Assembly: GCF_002802875.1 (NCBI RefSeq)
Contig: NZ_PEBI01000001.1
Span: forward strand, 149,830 to 213,829
Origin: Bifidobacterium primatium
Lineage (GTDB): Bacteria; Actinomycetota; Actinomycetes; Actinomycetales; Bifidobacteriaceae
Direction of reading: 5' to 3'
DNA: 64,000 nucleotides
A program made the position numbers and the translations under genes. Below, in pieces: positions 60,760 to 64,000 of this stretch; position 1 is the stretch's first letter, and the number at the start of each line of letters is the position of its first letter. The notes beneath the pieces were generated by a model. That model was not told where the DNA came from. It searched no databases and saw only the letters and a list, made by a program, of their open reading frames with translations.

Positions 60760-61749
60760 TCACACGTGGAGGACGACCTTGCCGAAGACGTCGCCGTCGA
60801 GCATCTTGCGGAATGCGACGGGCGCGTCGGCGAGCGCGTACGTGGAGTCGATGACGGGATGGATGTCGGCGTGCTCCACGAATCGCAGCAGTCGGGCGAA
60901 GTCGTCGCGCGAACCCATGGTGACGCCCTGCACACGGATGTCCTGGAAGAACACGCGCGTCAGTTCGGCGCCGGGTTGGTCGCCGGTGGTGGCGCCGCAA
61001 ATGGCGATGGTGCCGCCGGGCCGCACGGACTTGACGGAATGCGACCATGTGGCCGCGCCTACGGATTCGATGACGGCGTCGACCTTGCGCGGCAGGCGCT
61101 CGCCCGGCCCGAACACGGCGTCGGCGCCGATCTCGAGGGCCTTGGCGCGCTTCTCCTCGCTGCGGGAGGTGGCGAATACTTCGAGTCCGGCCGCGTGGGC
61201 GAGCATGATGGCCGCGGTGGAGACGCCGCCGCCCGCGCCCTGCACGAGGATGGTGTCGCCGGGCTTGACGCCGGCGGCGGAGAACACAAGCGAGTAGGCG
61301 GTCAGCCAGCTGGTGCCGAGCGCCGCGGCCTCGTCCATGGTGAGGTTGGCGGGCTTGGCGAACACGTTGGCGCTGGGGACGGCGGTCTTCTCGGCCATGG
61401 TGCCGGCGTATTTTTCGGAGAGGATGGTGCGGCGCTCGCCGGGGGCCACGCCGTTGCCGTCGGTGCCGACGAACGTGTAGAGCACGACCTCCGTGCCGGC
61501 CTTGAGGCCCTTGCGCACGGGGATGTCGTCGTCGAGGATGCCGGCGGCGTCGGTGCCGAGAATCATCGGCGTCTGCTTGTCGGAGAGGCCGACGCCCTGC
61601 AGCGACCACAGGTCGTGGTGGTTCACGGTGGCTGACCTCACGGATATCGTGGACCAGTATTCACGCGGCTGCGGTTCGGGCCGCTCCCCCACGGCCAGTA
61701 CGGACATCGGATCGTCATGGTTCACGTTGCTTGCGTATACGGCCCTCAT
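60760..61749 (-). CDS. Zinc-independent MDR oxidoreductase (quinone reductase-like)
   Basis: 329 residues, medium-chain dehydrogenase/reductase. N-terminal GroES-like domain (NHHDLWSLQGVG, MILGTDAAGIL), then a Rossmann domain with ILVQGAGGGVSTAAIMLAHAAG for NADPH and AVIESVGAATW. No structural zinc Cys cluster, so it belongs with quinone reductases or crotonyl-CoA-type members. GAAAGGAG precedes ATG 61749. Single-gene unit; substrate unknown. Confidence 0.85.
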   Translation of the reverse strand: MRAVYASNVNHDDPMSVLAVGERPEPQPREYWSTISVRSATVNHHDLWSLQGVGLSDKQTPMILGTDAAGILDDDIPVRKGLKAGTEVVLYTFVGTDGNGVAPGERRTILSEKYAGTMAEKTAVPSANVFAKPANLTMDEAAALGTSWLTAYSLVFSAAGVKPGDTILVQGAGGGVSTAAIMLAHAAGLEVFATSRSEEKRAKALEIGADAVFGPGERLPRKVDAVIESVGAATWSHSVKSVRPGGTIAICGATTGDQPGAELTRVFFQDIRVQGVTMGSRDDFARLLRFVEHADIHPVIDSTYALADAPVAFRKMLDGDVFGKVVLHV

Positions 61750-61968
61750 CGGCTCTCCTTTCGATTACGGCGGCACGGACACGGCCGGCCGCCGGTCCTA
61801 TTGTGCGGCGAAGTCGTGCGACGACACGAACGGACACGCGCGTCGTACGAATCTATACGAAGATGTTGGGGGTATTCACGGCAACCTGAATCATTCCGAC
61901 GTGTTATCCGCTATGATTTCGCGGTTGGAACCTTCCCGCAGCGAGGATGACTATCGCAAAGGAGCACG

Positions 61969-63906
61969 ATGAGCGATCTTCTGGCACATATCGACGGACC
62001 TGACGATCTGAAACGTCTGTACGTGGTGCAGTTGCCTGCTCTCGCCGACGAGATCCGCGCCGCATTGCTGAGGTATTGCGCGGCGAAGGGCGGTCATATC
62101 GGTTCCAATCTCGGCATGGTCGAGGCGACCATCGCCCTGCATTACGTGTTCGATTCGCCGCGCGACCGCATCATCTTCGACGTCTCGCACCAAAGTTACG
62201 TGCATAAGATGCTGACCGGCCGTCGCCGCGCCTTCACCGACGAGACGCGGTTCGGCTCGGCGACGGGCTTCACGAATCCCGACGAAAGCGACCATGATTC
62301 GTTCGTGCTGGGGCACACGGGCACGTCGGTCTCGCTGGCGTGCGGCATGGCGAAGGCGCGCGATCTTACGGGCGGCACGAACAACGTCGTCGCGGTGATC
62401 GGCGACGGTTCGCTGTCGAGCGCGGTGGCGTTCGAGGGGCTGAACGAGGCCGCGGAGCTGAACGGCAATCTCATCATCGTGTTCAACGACAACGAGATGT
62501 CGATCGCCGAGAACCATGGCGGCATGTATGCGGGACTGGCGGAATTGCGGAAGACGAACGGGACGTCGCCGCATAATCTGTTCCGCGATATGGGACTGGA
62601 TTACCGTTATGTGGCGGACGGCAACGATACGTCCGCGCTGGTCGAGGCGTTCGAGGATGTGAAGGACTGCGACCATGCGACGGTCGTGCATATCCATACG
62701 GTGAAGGGACTGGGTCTTGACGCCGCCGAGGAGGGGCGCGTGGAGAGCAACCACTGGCATAATCCCATGCCTGCGCCCGATGCCGCGCCGGCGAAGCCGA
62801 ACGCGAGGAAGACATACGGCGGCATGGCGATGGACGCGCTGGCCGCACGGTTCGATGCGGAACCCGGTCTGGTGGTCATCTCGCCGGCGACGCCCGGTTC
62901 GAACGGCATCACGCGTCAGTGGCGGGCAGCGGCCGGACGACACTACATCGACACCGGCATCACCGAGGAGCATGCGGTGACGTTCGCGGCGGGCATCGCC
63001 CGTGCGGGCGGTACGCCGGTGCTGGCGACGAGCGCCACGTTCTTCCAGCGCGCCTACGACGAGATTCATCAGGAGTTCGCGCTGAACAACGTGCCGGGCA
63101 CGCTGCTGGTGTTCTCGGGTGGCATCTCCGGTGCCGACAACACGCATTCGGGCGCCGGCGACGTGATGATGTTCGGCAATGTGCCGGGGCTGACGTGTCT
63201 GGCGCCGACGAGCGGCGAGGAGATGCTGCGGATGCTGGCGTGGGCGACCGGCGACGCGCGGAGGCCGGTGGCGATTCGCATGCCTGGCGAGGCGGTGCTC
63301 GCCGGCGAGCGCGGAGGGTCGTATCCGCGGTTCGTTGCGGCCACTGCGGAATCTACCGACGTGCAGGCCGATGACGGCGTTGCGGCGAAGGCCGATAATG
63401 GGAAGGCCGGTGAGGCTGCTGCCGCGGCCGTCGAAATGACCGGCAGGTCGCGTGGGGTCGGCGAGGTGTCGGTCGACGATATCGCGGCGACGTCGGTCGA
63501 CGGCGACCCGTGGGCGCGGTATACGATTACGCGATCCGGCTCGCAGGTGGCGATTCTTGGTCTCGGCAATGCGTATCCGTTGGCTGAGGAGGCCGCAGCG
63601 GCGTTGGATGACGCGGGCGTGCGGGCCACGGTCATCGACCCGCATCAGTATTCGACGATTGACGCCGCCACGTTGGACTCCCTGCGCGAACGGCATACGG
63701 TGGTCGTCACCGTCGAGGACGGCCAGCTGGAAGGCGGCTGGGGCGGCAAGATCGCCTCGTATTACGGTGATTCCCCGATGCGCGTACTCAATTTCGGCGC
63801 GCGCAAGGAGGTCACGGACCGTATTCCGTTGGACGTGCTGCGGAAGCGCTACCGACTCACCGCCGGCGACATCGCCGACGCGGTACTGTCGGCGTTACGC
63901 GGCTGA
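61969..63906 (+). CDS. 1-deoxy-D-xylulose-5-phosphate synthase-like transketolase
   Basis: 645 residues. TPP enzyme with the Dxs N-terminus (GGHIGSNLGMVEATIALHYVF, DVSHQSYVHKMLTGR) and the TPP motif GDGSLSSAVAFEGLNEA...NDNEMSI. The central domain has GITEEHAVTFAAG, equivalent to the catalytic Glu region. It is divergent: the usual DRAGLVGxDGxTHxGAFD is replaced by GGISGADNTHSGAGDVMMF, and residues about 463-512 are an Ala/Asp/Val-rich insertion before the C-terminal domain. AAAGGAG precedes ATG 61969. It may be the MEP-pathway enzyme or a related acyloin synthase; neighbours give no help. Confidence 0.8.
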   Translation: MSDLLAHIDGPDDLKRLYVVQLPALADEIRAALLRYCAAKGGHIGSNLGMVEATIALHYVFDSPRDRIIFDVSHQSYVHKMLTGRRRAFTDETRFGSATGFTNPDESDHDSFVLGHTGTSVSLACGMAKARDLTGGTNNVVAVIGDGSLSSAVAFEGLNEAAELNGNLIIVFNDNEMSIAENHGGMYAGLAELRKTNGTSPHNLFRDMGLDYRYVADGNDTSALVEAFEDVKDCDHATVVHIHTVKGLGLDAAEEGRVESNHWHNPMPAPDAAPAKPNARKTYGGMAMDALAARFDAEPGLVVISPATPGSNGITRQWRAAAGRHYIDTGITEEHAVTFAAGIARAGGTPVLATSATFFQRAYDEIHQEFALNNVPGTLLVFSGGISGADNTHSGAGDVMMFGNVPGLTCLAPTSGEEMLRMLAWATGDARRPVAIRMPGEAVLAGERGGSYPRFVAATAESTDVQADDGVAAKADNGKAGEAAAAAVEMTGRSRGVGEVSVDDIAATSVDGDPWARYTITRSGSQVAILGLGNAYPLAEEAAAALDDAGVRATVIDPHQYSTIDAATLDSLRERHTVVVTVEDGQLEGGWGGKIASYYGDSPMRVLNFGARKEVTDRIPLDVLRKRYRLTAGDIADAVLSALRG

Positions 63907-63933
63907 CATCCAGTTCCGGCAATCCCGAAATTC

Positions 63934-64000
63934 TCGATTTATGGTGCCAAATGGCCGTTTTTCGGCGGAAAAACGACCATTTGGCACCGTAAATTATCGA
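63934..64000. repeat. Nested palindromic element, copy C (cut by the window edge)
   Basis: GGTGCCAAATGGCCGTTTTT (63943-63962) pairs with 63969-63988 (AAAAACGACCATTTGGCACC) with one mismatch (C opposite A). Outer arms TCGATTTA (63934-63941) and TAAATTATCGA begin a further stem that runs off the window. Loop CGGCGG-type, as in copy B. It lies just after the Dxs-like gene. Confidence 0.85.

Overview
The window looks like a chromosomal segment of a Bifidobacterium-type actinobacterium. It is GC-rich and keeps purF-purM-purD together, with purE-purK elsewhere. It has many LacI-family regulators beside glycoside-degradation genes, an actinobacterial-type Zur, and cell-wall sorting signals of the LxRTG form. 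The genus is inferred from gene content, not proven. There are no rRNA genes, CRISPR arrays or insertion sequences that I can see, and I found no tRNA by eye.

Layout. 1-3.6 kb: the end-truncated gene of an aminotransferase, then a yolD plus Y-family polymerase pair behind two SOS (LexA-type) boxes. 3.7-8.1 kb: purF, purM and purD, followed by three tandem structured repeats and a terminator. 8.4-13.2 kb: a tightly overlapping four-gene operon coding for a substrate-binding/vWA lipoprotein, an XpaC-like protein, a membrane-anchored substrate-binding-like protein and TelA. 13.4-16.7 kb: a zinc-type binding lipoprotein behind a Zur-like box, a second copy of the anchored binding protein, and zur itself. 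17-52.8 kb: a large carbohydrate locus. It has two TIM-barrel isomerases, a Gfo/Idh/MocA oxidoreductase, an FAD oxidoreductase, an SDR, GH43, GH36, two GH28-type beta-helix enzymes, an AGE-type epimerase, a hydroxyacid dehydrogenase, two cell-wall-anchored alginate-lyase-fold enzymes, an ABC sugar importer, two MFS carriers, an alpha/beta hydrolase and three LacI regulators. 53-56.2 kb: a family of six tiny genes (37-41 codons), five in a row and one apart, flanking nfo. 56.7-64 kb: a small hypothetical gene, purE-purK, an orphan MetN-like ATPase, an MDR-type reductase and a divergent Dxs-like transketolase.

How it works together. In the carbohydrate locus, secreted lyases and intracellular glycosidases would break down an acidic plant-type or microbial polysaccharide. 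The ABC and MFS carriers would import the products, and the isomerases and oxidoreductases would process the sugar acids. Palindromic LacI operators of two related types (GTAACT-AGTTAC and GAAACC-GGTTTC) sit in front of the lyases, the ABC binding protein, an MFS carrier, the SDR, an isomerase and the hydroxyacid dehydrogenase, so the locus appears to be a coordinated regulon. The same GAAACCGGTTTC operator lies between the -35 and -10 boxes of the lone tiny gene at 56 kb.

The most unusual content is: (1) the six-member peptide family, which shares an N-terminal R-G-L-A-L-Y-G-A-S-T-M motif and a C-terminal arginine and which I do not recognise; (2) the vWA/XpaC/TelA operon with its duplicated binding protein beside zur; and (3) an unusual density of intergenic palindromes, including one dispersed family whose core is conserved while its flanking arms differ between copies but stay self-complementary. 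Two genes of the carbohydrate locus (the AGE epimerase and one lyase) carry apparent frameshifts.
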